This document shows positions 1-8,384 of a stretch of 64,000 nucleotides of DNA, piece after piece. Source of the stretch: Streptomyces lydicus (GTDB lineage: Bacteria; Actinomycetota; Actinomycetes; Streptomycetales; Streptomycetaceae); the NCBI RefSeq assembly GCF_004125265.1, contig NZ_RDTE01000003.1, positions 3,162,001 to 3,226,000 of the forward strand, given 5' to 3'. The translations under genes were made by a program, and so were the position numbers. The notes under the pieces were generated by a model. The model was given only the letters and a program-made list of their open reading frames with translations. It had not been told where the DNA came from and ran no database searches. Each line of letters begins with the position of its first letter. Positions within the stretch are counted from its first letter, which is position 1.

Positions 1-625
1 CGAGGAAGGACACCCACAGCGCCGGACGGGCCAGACCCCGCATCTCGCGCCGTACGGACAGGGGTTCACCGCCGGTGCCGTGCCCCGCGGGCAGCACGGC
101 CCGCAGTGAGAGCGCGCTGAGCCCGGTGAGAGCGGCCACGCCCCAGAACGCCGCGCGCCAGCCCGCGTGCTGGCTGAGGACCGTACCGGCCGGCACACCC
201 ACAACGGTGGCAAGGGTCAGCCCCATGGCGACCACCGACAGCGCCTTCCCCTTGGCACCCGGCGGCACCAGGCTCACCGCCGTCGCCGCGGCCACCGCCC
301 AGAAACCGGCGTAGGCAAGGGCGCTCACCACGCGGGTCGCGAACAGCAGCCCGTATGCCGGTGCGAGCGCACCTGCCACATGCCCGGCGATGAAGACGAG
401 TTGGAAGGCGACCAGCGCGGTGCGGCGCGGCACCCGCAGCGTGGCCACGGCGAGTACGGGTGCGCCGAGGAACATGCCGAGGGCGAAGGCGGAGACCAGC
501 AGACCGGCACCGGGGATGGAGACGCCGAGGTCGGCGGCGATGTCGGGGAGGAGTCCGGAGAGCATGAATTCGGAGGTGCCCTGGGCGAAGATGCCCAGGC
601 CCAGGAGGTAGATCGCAAGTGGCAT
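1..625 (-). CDS. MFS drug efflux transporter, CmlR/Cmx type (3' end outside window)
   Basis: Proton-driven 12-TM exporter of the major facilitator superfamily; the N-terminal segment GTSEFMLSGLLPDIA and the overall opening match the chloramphenicol-efflux (CmlR/Cmx) subfamily of DHA1 transporters. Only about 208 residues are visible, covering the first six membrane segments; the gene runs off the left edge. The start is ATG at 625. A TetR gene lies upstream in the same direction, and a palindrome 60 bp upstream of this start matches one in front of that tetR, so the pump is probably its target. Family is secure; the actual drug is inference. Confidence 0.88.
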   Translation of the reverse strand, partial: MPLAIYLLGLGIFAQGTSEFMLSGLLPDIAADLGVSIPGAGLLVSAFALGMFLGAPVLAVATLRVPRRTALVAFQLVFIAGHVAGALAPAYGLLFATRVVSALAYAGFWAVAAATAVSLVPPGAKGKALSVVAMGLTLATVVGVPAGTVLSQHAGWRAAFWGVAALTGLSALSLRAVLPAGHGTGGEPLSVRREMRGLARPALWVSFL

Positions 626-684
626 GACGGAGCGCTCCGTTGTGTGTGGGGGGGGAGGGGCAGGTCCGGTGGCGGATGGGCTAA

Positions 685-706
685 TTTTGTAACGATCAGT
701 TCAAAA
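685..706. promoter_or_regulatory. Operator-like palindrome upstream of the MFS gene
   Basis: A 22-bp imperfect palindrome with arms TTTTG and CAAAA around a central GATC. It matches the palindrome at 1462-1483 at 16 of 22 positions. The shared sequence in front of both genes suggests the TetR encoded at 862-1443 binds both. Confidence 0.6.
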
Positions 707-792
707 CGAGCCCGTGGTGCGACCGGGCTCCGGAGGTGTGGATCAGGACGCGGGGATCGGAACGCGGGTAACGCGGGGGCCGGAAGGCACAG

Positions 793-860
793 ATCAAGAT
801 GTGCACATCAAGACGTACACATCAGGACGTGCGCATCAGGACGTGCATCAGGACGTGCGG
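793..860. repeat. Degenerate 14-bp tandem repeat behind tetR
   Basis: Five consecutive units of the type ATCAGGACGTGCGC (14, 14, 14, 12 and 14 bp), ending two bases before the tetR stop codon at 862. Units on the left drift to ATCAAGATGTGCAC. No gene covers the array. Confidence 0.85.
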
Positions 861-861
861 A

Positions 862-1443
862 TCAGAAGGCGCTCAGCGTTGCCTCCACGACGCCCTCCAG
901 GGCGGTGCGCCCTACGCCGGAACGCGCTGAGACCCGCAGCCCGGCGATCGCGGCGATCACCAGATGGGCGAGGGTGCGGGCATCTTTGCCGGCCGCGATA
1001 TCGCCATCGCGCCGACCGGACTCGATCACGGCACGGAGGGCCTCCAGCCGCAGCCCGTAGTCCCGTTCCAGCGAGGTGGCGACGGACGGGTCATGGGCGG
1101 CCACCTCGACACAGGTGTTGACGACCAGACAGCCGCGGCCGTCCGCCCCCTCGGCGAACTCGTCGTCGAGCACCCGCCACAGCAGTGCCCGGACCTTCTG
1201 CCGCGCGGGCAGGTCACCCTCCAGCAGCACGGACAATTCATTGTTCTTGTAGTCCATGTAGCGGGCCAGCGCCCGCTCGAAGAGGTCGTGCTTGCTCTTG
1301 AAGGTGTTGTAGATGCTGCTGCGCCCGAGACCTGTGGCCTCACACAGGTCCTGAGTGGAGGTCGCTTCATAGCCGAAGGCCCAGAACGCCTCCATCGCGG
1401 CATCCAGCGCCCGCTCCTCGTCGAACTTCCTGGGTCGCGCCAT
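862..1443 (-). CDS. TetR-family repressor, probably of the MFS pump
   Basis: 193-residue TetR regulator. The N-terminal helix-turn-helix covers about residues 10-55 (opening MARPRKFDEERALDAAMEAF; recognition region GLGRSSIYNTFKSKHDLF) and a C-terminal ligand/dimer domain follows. The frame is open up to 1524, but the start at 1443 is chosen because it gives the canonical TetR N terminus and because the operator-like palindrome at 1462-1483 would otherwise lie inside the gene. The adjacent efflux gene and the two matching palindromes imply autoregulation and pump control. The inducer is unknown. Confidence 0.9.
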   Translation of the reverse strand: MARPRKFDEERALDAAMEAFWAFGYEATSTQDLCEATGLGRSSIYNTFKSKHDLFERALARYMDYKNNELSVLLEGDLPARQKVRALLWRVLDDEFAEGADGRGCLVVNTCVEVAAHDPSVATSLERDYGLRLEALRAVIESGRRDGDIAAGKDARTLAHLVIAAIAGLRVSARSGVGRTALEGVVEATLSAF

Positions 1444-1461
1444 ACCGGTGACGCTAGCAGG

Positions 1462-1483
1462 TATTGAATCGACCAGTCCAATA
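1462..1483. promoter_or_regulatory. Operator-like palindrome in front of tetR
   Basis: 22-bp palindrome with arms TATTG and CAATA, 18 bp upstream of the tetR start. It is nearly the same as the site at 685-706, which supports it as the TetR operator. Confidence 0.65.
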
Positions 1484-1527
1484 CTGCGTGCCCGCGCTCG
1501 TGCCTGCTTCCGCATGGACGCCACGGG

Positions 1528-2223
1528 TCACGAGGCGCGCGGGAAGCTGACCTCGACCCGGCGGTTCTTCTTGCGGCCTGCCTCGGTGCCGTTGTCGGCG
1601 ATCGGGTACTGCTCGCCATAGCCGCGGATCTGGAAGCTGACGGAGGAGCCGAGGTCTTTGGCCAGCTCCTGCTGGACGGCGTTGGCCCGTTGCTTGGACA
1701 GGACCAGGCCGTGGCTCGCCGAGCCGAGATTGTCGGTGAAGCCGAAGACCCGCAGGCGGATGGCGTTCTGTTTCTTGATCTCCGCCGCGATGCCGCCGAT
1801 CCGCGACAGCGCGTCCGACGACAGCTTGGCGCTGTCCTTGTCGAACAGGACCTCCGCCTGGAGCGAGAAGGTCACATTGTCGTTGGTGTCCTGGCGGCGC
1901 TCGGAGCCGTCGTCGGTCTCGACGATGGACTTGATGTTGAGGACCTTGGACGGGGCGAGCTTGGCGCCCTGGACCATGCGCAGATCGGGGTCGTTGGGGT
2001 CGATGTGGACCGGGGGGCTGGAGTCCTCGGTCAGGCCCGGCGGATCGGCGTGGGCGGCCGGGACCGTCAGCGCCGCGGTCAGCAGCAGGGCGACGGCGGC
2101 GGTGACGGCCGTACGGGGCGCTCGGTGTGGGCGACGTCCTCGGGGCGTCCGGCTCGCGGGCATCGAGGTCGCGGGCTTCTGGGGTGCGGGCGTCTGTGGC
2201 GCGGGCATCGGAGTCGCGGTCAT
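1528..2223 (-). CDS. Secreted OmpA-family peptidoglycan-binding protein of the Tad locus
   Basis: 231 residues. A Pro/Ala-rich N-terminal stretch built of five-residue repeats (MPAPQTPAPQKPATSMPAS) precedes a hydrophobic signal segment (TAAVALLLTAALTVPAAHA). The C-terminal half is an OmpA/MotB domain: VLFDKDSAKLS, GFTDNLG, LSKQRANAV and KKNRRVEV are the usual peptidoglycan-binding signatures. In a Gram-positive this would bind wall peptidoglycan rather than sit in an outer membrane. It starts 10 bp after the preceding lipoprotein gene and closes the Tad gene run, so it may anchor or gate the pilus (inference). The signal N-region is unusually long; an internal ATG at 2163 is an alternative start. 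Confidence 0.85.
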   Translation of the reverse strand: MTATPMPAPQTPAPQKPATSMPASRTPRGRRPHRAPRTAVTAAVALLLTAALTVPAAHADPPGLTEDSSPPVHIDPNDPDLRMVQGAKLAPSKVLNIKSIVETDDGSERRQDTNDNVTFSLQAEVLFDKDSAKLSSDALSRIGGIAAEIKKQNAIRLRVFGFTDNLGSASHGLVLSKQRANAVQQELAKDLGSSVSFQIRGYGEQYPIADNGTEAGRKKNRRVEVSFPRAS

Positions 2224-2233
2224 CGGTGCCCGC

Positions 2234-2818
2234 TCAGTCCGTGATCTGCACACTGGCGGGGGGCATGGTCGGCAGTTGGAAGTCGACCTGGGTCACCTTG
2301 GCCGGCGGTGCCGGGAACTGCGCGAAGATCGGGCGGCTGTCCCCCGGCATCAGACCGCTGAGGCCGGTCGTGCACAGGCATTCGCCATTGGTGTCCCGCA
2401 GCACCAAATACCGTTTCTTGCCCGCCTTGTCGACGAGGGTGGCTCCGGAGATGGAGGAACGGGACCGCAGCTCGGTCTCGTTGGAACGCCAGTCGATCGC
2501 GTTGAAGGCGCGGTTGCCGTGATTGGACACCGTGCCGTTGACGGTGACGAAGCCGCCGGAGTCACGGACCACGGAGTGCAGGGTGACCACCACGCCGTCC
2601 GGCCCCTTCATCTCACCGATCACCTTGTCGGAGTCGGCCGCCGGGCTGCCGGGGCCGCTGTCCTTGGGGGCGGTGCTGCGGGCCGGGGGCTTGTCGCCGT
2701 CCGTCCCCTTCGCACCGCCGTCGCCACCACCACAGCCGGCCACGACGAGAGCCAGGCCGACAGCGCTCGCCATGGCGACCGCTCGTCTGGCGGCCTTCGT
2801 GGTGCGCCGAATGCTCAT
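2234..2818 (-). CDS. Putative lipoprotein, Tad-locus associated
   Basis: 194 residues. A lipobox-type signal peptide (RRAVAMASAVGLALVVAGC) ends at a Cys followed by GGGDGG, so the mature protein is probably lipid-anchored outside the membrane. The remainder has a beta-rich look with a VNGTVSNHGNRAF segment and a CLCTTG motif, and resembles no enzyme I recognise. An AAAGGA ribosome site precedes ATG 2818. It lies between the TadG-like gene and the OmpA gene in the same direction, so it may be an accessory surface factor for the pilus. Confidence 0.75.
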   Translation of the reverse strand: MSIRRTTKAARRAVAMASAVGLALVVAGCGGGDGGAKGTDGDKPPARSTAPKDSGPGSPAADSDKVIGEMKGPDGVVVTLHSVVRDSGGFVTVNGTVSNHGNRAFNAIDWRSNETELRSRSSISGATLVDKAGKKRYLVLRDTNGECLCTTGLSGLMPGDSRPIFAQFPAPPAKVTQVDFQLPTMPPASVQITD

Positions 2819-2894
2819 GGGATGCGATTCCTTTGATCGTCGTCTGGTCGTCTCGGAGGTGCCGGAGTGCGGATCGGGGTACGGGGGCGGCCGG

Positions 2895-3650
2895 TCACTG
2901 GGCGAGGCGTACGGAGAAGAGGTCGGAGGCGTCGGGGAGATGCCGGAGGTCGTCGGGGTCGAGCGTCCAGCGTTTTCCGTCGCAGGTGATCTCCAGGGGC
3001 GTGGCCTTGGGGGCGTCCTTGTCCTTACCGCCCTTCCCGTCCTTCCCGTCCTTGCCCCCCTCGCCGCTCTTGCCGTCGGTTTTGCCCGTGCCTCCCGTGG
3101 CGCCCGTACCCCCCGGGCCGTCCGTGGCGGGGTCGAGGGTGCAGCGGGGCTTGACGACGGACTTCGCCTTGGCCTCCCCATAGGCGCTTTTGGTCATCGG
3201 GATGACGGAATTGCCCACCGGGTTCCGGGTTTTGACCGCGACGGCGAAGGAGGTGGGCCAGGAGCCCGCGACGCAGCCGGAACCGGAGCCGGTCCGGGTA
3301 CCGGAGAGGTCGGCGCCGTTGCGTCCGGCGAACCAGCCCGCGCGCTCGCAGGCCGTGTCGGACGAGACGCCGCGCCCGTTCAGCAGGTCTTTCCACACGG
3401 CCCGGTTGCTCTGGTAGCTCCCGTCGCGGAGGCCGTCGAAGAAGGTCTTGGTCAGCAGATCGCGGTACTGCTGGCCGGCGGCGAGCGCGGCCGCGTCGGC
3501 GGCGGTCTGGGCACCGTTGCGGGTGGTCGCGGCCTGCCCGACGGCGAAGAAGGCGAGCGCGAGAAAGAGCAGGCCCGCGACCGCAACGATGTAGAGCGGG
3601 AAGGCCTGCCCGGCGTCGCGCCGACGGCGCGGGATGGTGGCCGGCACCAC
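2895..3650 (-). CDS. TadG-like Flp pilus assembly protein
   Basis: About 251 residues. The start DAGQAFPLYIVAVAGLLFLA and the NGAQTAADAAALAAGQQY segment that follows match the TadE/TadG-like N-terminal domain (one pilin-like membrane helix and an AADAAALA turn). The middle is extracellular with several Cys. The C-terminal third holds a Gly/Lys/Asp-rich linker (GEGGKDGKDGKGGKDKD). The start is uncertain: GTG at 3650 or 3647, with no good ribosome site, which suggests translational coupling to the pilin gene 20 bp upstream. Confidence 0.75.
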   Translation of the reverse strand: MVPATIPRRRRDAGQAFPLYIVAVAGLLFLALAFFAVGQAATTRNGAQTAADAAALAAGQQYRDLLTKTFFDGLRDGSYQSNRAVWKDLLNGRGVSSDTACERAGWFAGRNGADLSGTRTGSGSGCVAGSWPTSFAVAVKTRNPVGNSVIPMTKSAYGEAKAKSVVKPRCTLDPATDGPGGTGATGGTGKTDGKSGEGGKDGKDGKGGKDKDAPKATPLEITCDGKRWTLDPDDLRHLPDASDLFSVRLAQ

Positions 3651-3670
3651 CGTGACGGCAGCGACGGGGC

Positions 3671-3835
3671 CTAAATGCCGACGACGTCGGAGATCTTCTT
3701 GGCGATGGCGTTCGCGATCTGGCTGCCGAAGTCCGTGGTCGACAGGACCAGGACGATCGCCACGACCACCGCGATGATGCCGAGGTACTCGATCGAGGTC
3801 TGTCCCCGGTCGTTCCCCAAAATACGCTTCGCCAT
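3671..3835 (-). CDS. flp: Flp/Fap-type type IVb pilin
   Basis: 54-residue major pilin candidate. The sequence NDRG|QTSIEYLGIIAVVVA shows the Flp prepilin signature: cleavage after Gly11, Glu at +5 and Tyr at +6, then one hydrophobic helix. The GGAGGGG ribosome site places the start at ATG 3835; an in-frame ATG at 3850 would put that site inside the gene. The matching prepilin peptidase is not in the window. The long spacer upstream suggests it has its own strong promoter. Confidence 0.9.
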   Translation of the reverse strand: MAKRILGNDRGQTSIEYLGIIAVVVAIVLVLSTTDFGSQIANAIAKKISDVVGI

Positions 3836-4486
3836 CGTCTTCCCCTCCATGGGCGGCCGTACCGCTCTGGTCCGGCTGGTCAGTCCCCGTGGCGCCGGCG
3901 CGGCCGACCGCGCTCGCGACACGAGAAAAGTACGCCGGAACAGCGTGCCCGGAACAGGGAATCCGTGCCCAATCCTCATTTGGGATTACAGATGACGGGC
4001 ACAACGGCGCATTTCGGCCAATCAGTCGCACCTCACCCACCCCCGCTCCCCCTCCGGCGCCATGCCCCGTTCCCCTGCCCATGTGGACCGGGCGACCCCT
4101 CCGCGCCATGGCACGGACGAAATCGTCCGCCCACCCACTGTGACACAACTCGTTGCTCGTGCGAAGGAGTTGACGAGAAGCGGACGGTGAAGGGCACCCA
4201 TCCGGCCGGATGCGGGCCGCCGCGGCCGACTGCGGGCGGAGCGGCGGCCCGCCCGGCGGCCCGCCCCACGGTCGGCACGGCGACCGGCCCGGCGGCCGCC
4301 CGCTCGAAGATGTGCATCCGCAAGGGCGGACCGGCGTGCGTGATCGTTGTGAAGGGTGCCGGCGCGGGAGACGGAACGACGGACGGAGAGGGCCGCGGCG
4401 AGGTGAACCGGCGTGGGCGTGCCGAGTGCGGACCGGCGGCGCCCGGTGGCCTCGGGCCGGGCCGGGGCCGGGAGCTGTGGCACGAT
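3836..4486. other. 651-bp spacer between tadC and the pilin gene
   Basis: No convincing gene. The part nearest the pilin (about 3960-4050) is less GC-rich and is the likely place for a pilin promoter; the rest is GC-rich simple sequence. Open frames here have Arg/Gly/Ala-rich translations without domain features and were not called. Confidence 0.5.
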
Positions 4487-5380
4487 TCACTCCCCCATCA
4501 GCGAGCCGAAGCTGGTCCCCGAGCCCAGGAAGAACCCCGCGATGAGCAGGATCATCGTGGCCGGGACCATAAAAGTGGTGACGACCATGGTGGCCTTGGG
4601 GACCGCGCGGGCGGCGCGGCGCCGGGCGTTCTGGGCGTCGGTGCGGCGCATGTCGTTGGCGATCTGGATCAGCGTCTCGACGATCGGCGAGCCGAGCTCC
4701 TCGCCCTGCTGGAGGGCGGTGACGAACTGGGCGACCTGTTCGGAGTCGTTGCGTTTGCGTAGCTCCTCGAAGGCCGCCCGGCGGCTGACGCCCATGTCCA
4801 TCTGCCGCAGCGTGATGCGCAGTTCATCGGCCCACGGCCCCTCGTACTTCTCGGCGACCCGGTCCAGCGCCTGACGGAAGCTCAATCCGGCGCTGACCAC
4901 GACCGCCAGCACGTCCAGAAAGTCCGGAAGGGTGCGTTCGATGGTGTCCCTGCGCTGGCGGATCGCAGCCCAGATGCCGACCTCGGTCCAGAAGAGGCCG
5001 AAGAGCACCATCAGGACGCCGAGCAGCGGCTGACCGCGCAGGAACATCACCAGCGCGCCGAAGAAGCCGAGGGCCCCGTAGACGGCACGCCGGGCGGCGT
5101 ACCGGTCGACGGTCAGCCCGCCGGGGTTGCCGGCCAGGTCGATCCGCCGGCGGACCCGGGCGGTGCGCTTGTCGCCCATCAGCCGCAGCACCAGCGGCGC
5201 GTAGCGCATGCCGGTGCGGTCCACGGCCGAACCGACCACCGTGGTGCGGGTCGCGCCGACCTCCAGGGACAGCGCCAGGTCGGGCGGCAGCCGGGCCTCC
5301 CGGCGGTAGAGCGCGATACCGCAGCAGATGCCCACGACCGAGAGGGCGAAGGCCGCGGCCAGCAGAATTCCGATTCCCAT
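4487..5380 (-). CDS. tadC: TadC-like Tad pilus inner membrane platform protein
   Basis: 297 residues with a type II secretion F domain: a central membrane hairpin (YGALGFFGALVMFLRGQPLL), the conserved TLPDFLDVLAVVVSAGLSF stretch and a terminal helix (ATMVVTTFMVPATMILLIAG). With TadB it forms the membrane platform on which the TadA ATPase works. It starts at ATG 5380 behind AGGGGAACAGGA, 150 bp after tadB, the gap being filled by a tandem repeat. Confidence 0.9.
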   Translation of the reverse strand: MGIGILLAAAFALSVVGICCGIALYRREARLPPDLALSLEVGATRTTVVGSAVDRTGMRYAPLVLRLMGDKRTARVRRRIDLAGNPGGLTVDRYAARRAVYGALGFFGALVMFLRGQPLLGVLMVLFGLFWTEVGIWAAIRQRRDTIERTLPDFLDVLAVVVSAGLSFRQALDRVAEKYEGPWADELRITLRQMDMGVSRRAAFEELRKRNDSEQVAQFVTALQQGEELGSPIVETLIQIANDMRRTDAQNARRRAARAVPKATMVVTTFMVPATMILLIAGFFLGSGTSFGSLMGE

Positions 5381-5413
5381 TCCTGTTCCCCTGCGGATTC
5401 CGGGACCGAGTCC

Positions 5414-5531
5414 GGTATCGAGGCCGGTGCCTCTGTCGATGCCGGTTCCGGTTTCGAGGCCGGTGTCGGTATCGAGGCCGGTGCCGGTGCCGGTTTCGAT
5501 GCCAGTGTCGGTTCGGTGTCGGTTCGGTGTC
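5414..5531. repeat. Degenerate 18-bp tandem repeat between tadB and tadC
   Basis: About six imperfect units of GGTATCGAGGCCGGTGTC and shortened forms (GGTTCGGTGTC twice at the right end), starting at the tadB stop codon and filling most of the tadB-tadC gap. Not coding in a recognisable protein. Confidence 0.8.
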
Positions 5532-6478
5532 TAGACGTCGATCTTGGACAGCCGGCGGATGAAGAAGAACCCGAGCCCGTAGAGGACGAAGGCCACCACG
5601 ACCGCGAGCTGGCCGAGGAAGGAGGAGGTCATCCGGTCGATGGCGCCCGGGGCGATCCGGTTCATCAGCAGCAGGGTGCCGATGCCGAGCAGCGGGACGA
5701 CATAGGCGGTGACGACGACCTGGGAGAGCTGGGTGCGGACCTCCCGGCGGGTCTCCTTGCGCTCCTCCAGGGTCGTGGTGAGGTTGCGCAGCGAACCGAC
5801 GACGGTGCCGCCGGCGCGGTTGGAGAGCACCAAGGTCGTGACCAGGACGACGAGTTCCCGGGAGGGGAGGCGTTCGGCCAGCTCGCCCAGCGCCTCGTCG
5901 ATGGAGTGGCCGACGGAGAGCTTGTCGGAGACCTTGGCCAGTTCCTCACCGGCCGGTGCCTCCAGCTCCTCGGCCGCCATGCCCAGCGCCGTCCGCAACG
6001 CCAGCCCGGCCTGGGTGGCGTTGGCGAGGATCCGGGAGAGCTCGGGCAACTGGTTGATGAACTTCTCGATGCGCTTCTGGCGCTGCCAGTTGAGGAAGGC
6101 GAACGCCGCCCAGACGGCGACCAGCGCGGCGATCGGGCCGAAGAACGGGGCGAGGGCGGCCTGCGCGACCAGCCACAGCGCGAGCACCGCGCCGAGCATG
6201 TAGACGACGAATTCGCCGGGGGTGACGTCCAGGCCGGTGGCGGCCAGCCGCAGTTCGAGGCGACGGCCGAAGCGGGTGCCGCGCAGGGCGCGGTCGACGG
6301 ACGGGAAGCGGCGCCGGCGTCCGTCGGACGGCAGCCTGCGCTCGTCGTCGAGCCGGTCGACGACGGCCTGCCGCTGGGCGTGCCCGGCGGCATAGGTCCG
6401 TACGCCGGCGATCGCTAGCACCCCGCACAGCAGGGCGGACCCGAGGGCGAGCAGGGCGAGGGGGTTCCCGCCGGTCAT
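5531..6478 (-). CDS. tadB: TadB-like Tad pilus inner membrane platform protein
   Basis: 315 residues with an N-terminal membrane segment, a TadB N-terminal region, two mid-protein helices (YMLGAVLALWLVAQAALAPF) and a T2SSF domain (NQLPELSRILANATQAGLAL ... VVTAYVVPLLGIGTLLL). Partner of TadC. Its ATG overlaps the tadA stop by four bases (ATGA), so it is translationally coupled to the ATPase gene. Confidence 0.92.
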   Translation of the reverse strand: MTGGNPLALLALGSALLCGVLAIAGVRTYAAGHAQRQAVVDRLDDERRLPSDGRRRRFPSVDRALRGTRFGRRLELRLAATGLDVTPGEFVVYMLGAVLALWLVAQAALAPFFGPIAALVAVWAAFAFLNWQRQKRIEKFINQLPELSRILANATQAGLALRTALGMAAEELEAPAGEELAKVSDKLSVGHSIDEALGELAERLPSRELVVLVTTLVLSNRAGGTVVGSLRNLTTTLEERKETRREVRTQLSQVVVTAYVVPLLGIGTLLLMNRIAPGAIDRMTSSFLGQLAVVVAFVLYGLGFFFIRRLSKIDV

Positions 6479-7815
6479 GAGAGGGCCTTCCGGGTGGCGA
6501 GTTGAGCGTCATCGGTGGCGACGCCGAAGGCGGGCGGGGTGGGCTCGCTCGCCATGAAGAGGCGTTCGGCGACCCGCCGCGGCAGCGGGAAGTAGCGGAA
6601 CCGCCCGTGCACGATACGGTCCGCGCCCATCGGCTCGGCGTCGAAGCGGCAGACCGTCGCGATGCGGTAGTCCTCGTGGCCGCGCGAGTCGAGCAGGGCG
6701 ACCTCGCTGATCCGGCGGGAGCCGTCGGCGTGCCGGGTGAGCTGGACGATGCAGTCGACGGCGCTGTTGATCTGGTCCCGCAGCGCCTCGAAGGGGATCT
6801 TGACGTCCGACATGGAGGCCAGGGTCTGCAGCCGCATCAGGGCGTCCTCGGCGCTGTTGGCGTGGACGGTGGCGAGCGAACCGTCGTGGCCGGTGGACAT
6901 CGCCTGGAGCATGTCGAGGGTTTCGCCGCCGCGCACCTCACCGACGATGATCCGGTCGGGGCGCATCCGCAGGGAGTTGCGCACCAGGTCGCGGATGGTG
7001 ATCCGGCCCTTGCCCTCCACGTTGGGCGGCCGGGACTCCAGCCGGATGACATGGCTCTGCTGGAGCTGGAGTTCGGCGGCGTCCTCGACGGTGATGATCC
7101 GCTCGCCGTCCGGGATCAGGCCGGAGAGGGCGTTGAGCAGGGTGGTCTTGCCGGCGCCGGTGGCACCGGAGACCACCACATTGAACTTGGCCCGCACCAG
7201 CCCCGCCAGCAGCATCAGCATCTGCTCGTCGAGCGTGCCCATGCCGATGAGTTCGGCGAGGGTGTAGGCGCGCGGGAAGCGGCGGATGGTGAGGGTGGCG
7301 CCGTTCAGGGCGAGCGGCGGGATGATGACATTGACGCGTTCGCCGGACGGCAGCCGGGCGTCGACCATCGGGTTCGACTCGTCGACCCGCCGGTTGACGG
7401 TGGAGACGATGCGCTCGATGGTCTGCATCAGCTGCTCGTGCGAGGCGAAGCGGACGGGCAGCAGCTCGACCCGGCCGGCCCGCTCGACGTACACCTGGTC
7501 GGGGCCGTTGACCATGATCTCGGTGATCGAGGCGTCTTCGAGCAGCGGCTCCAGCACCCCGAGGCCCAGCGCCTCGTCCACCACCCGGCGGATGAGCTGG
7601 GCGCGTTCGGCGGTGGAGAGGACCGGGCCCTCACGGCTGATGATGTGGCCCAGCACGCGTTCCAGCCGTCCGCGGCGCTCGGCCGCGGCCAGCGAGGACA
7701 TCTCGGCGAGGTCGATCTCTTCGAGCAGTTTGGCGCGGTAGACGGCGACCAGATTGCTGTCCTGGCGCGCTTCACCGGCCGGCTCGGGTGCGACGATCCG
7801 GGCTTTCAGACTCAT
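6475..7815 (-). CDS. tadA: TadA/CpaF-type secretion ATPase of the Tad pilus
   Basis: 446 residues, PilT/VirB11 superfamily. Visible motifs are the N-terminal all-alpha region, ITEIMVNGPDQVYVE, Walker A GATGAGKTT, the Asp box (TVEDAAELQL), Walker B RIIVGEVRGGE and the His-box segment STGHDGSLATVHANSAEDAL. It hexamerises at the cytoplasmic face and powers pilin polymerisation. The gene overlaps both neighbours by four bases, the mark of a tight operon. Confidence 0.95.
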   Translation of the reverse strand: MSLKARIVAPEPAGEARQDSNLVAVYRAKLLEEIDLAEMSSLAAAERRGRLERVLGHIISREGPVLSTAERAQLIRRVVDEALGLGVLEPLLEDASITEIMVNGPDQVYVERAGRVELLPVRFASHEQLMQTIERIVSTVNRRVDESNPMVDARLPSGERVNVIIPPLALNGATLTIRRFPRAYTLAELIGMGTLDEQMLMLLAGLVRAKFNVVVSGATGAGKTTLLNALSGLIPDGERIITVEDAAELQLQQSHVIRLESRPPNVEGKGRITIRDLVRNSLRMRPDRIIVGEVRGGETLDMLQAMSTGHDGSLATVHANSAEDALMRLQTLASMSDVKIPFEALRDQINSAVDCIVQLTRHADGSRRISEVALLDSRGHEDYRIATVCRFDAEPMGADRIVHGRFRYFPLPRRVAERLFMASEPTPPAFGVATDDAQLATRKALS

Positions 7816-8384
7816 CGCGGGGGTGCTCCTTCGTACGTGTCCACGGTGTCCACGGCGGGCGCGAGGCCCAGGGCGCCGGGTTCCTGCGGGCGGGGCATGG
7901 TGGCGGTGCGGGAGGCGGTGCCGAAGTTGTCCACGCCGGGGATGATCGAGGGGATGGTGACCCGCACCGTCGCTCGGACCGAACCGCCGCCGTCGCCGCC
8001 CACGGTGATGCCGGCCTTGACCCAGTCGCTCATCGCGGCCCGGCCGGCGGCCTCCGGGGCGGGTGGGTGGTCGGCCTCGTCCATCGAGGCGGTACGGGCC
8101 GCGGCGCGTGCTCCCGTACCGGCCTGCTGGACGGCGAATGCGGCGATGCCGAGCTGGACCACCGCCAGCCCGATGACCAGCAGGATCGGCAGGAAGCCGA
8201 GGAATTCGATGGACACCGTGCCCCGGTCGCGGCCGTGGCCGCGGAGCCGGGCGGGCAGGCGGAGCCGGGCGGGCGGGCGGAGCCGGGCGGCCAGGCGGAG
8301 CCGGGGCGCGGCGAAGCGGGGTTGGGCAGAGCCGGGGGGCTTGGCGGCGGCCCGGGACAGGGCCGGCAGGCGTACGGCGCTCAC
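7812..8384 (-). CDS. TadE-like pseudopilin (second copy)
   Basis: 190 residues, start GTG 8384 overlapping the preceding stop (GTGA), with a strong GAAGGAGGA ribosome site. A basic N-terminal stretch with RLRLPARLR repeats leads to DRGTVSIEFLGFLPILLVIG, a pilin-like cleavage and membrane motif, then a Ser/Val-rich extracellular part. TadE-type minor pseudopilins are thought to prime pilus assembly. The unusually long Arg/Ala-rich pre-helix (about 55 residues) comes from a short tandem repeat. Confidence 0.8.
   Translation of the reverse strand: MSAVRLPALSRAAAKPPGSAQPRFAAPRLRLAARLRPPARLRLPARLRGHGRDRGTVSIEFLGFLPILLVIGLAVVQLGIAAFAVQQAGTGARAAARTASMDEADHPPAPEAAGRAAMSDWVKAGITVGGDGGGSVRATVRVTIPSIIPGVDNFGTASRTATMPRPQEPGALGLAPAVDTVDTYEGAPPR

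Noticed and set aside
4022..4483. 153-codon minus-strand frame in the gap upstream of the pilin
   Set aside because: Arg/Ala/Gly-rich composition, no ribosome site and no motif; treated as noncoding.
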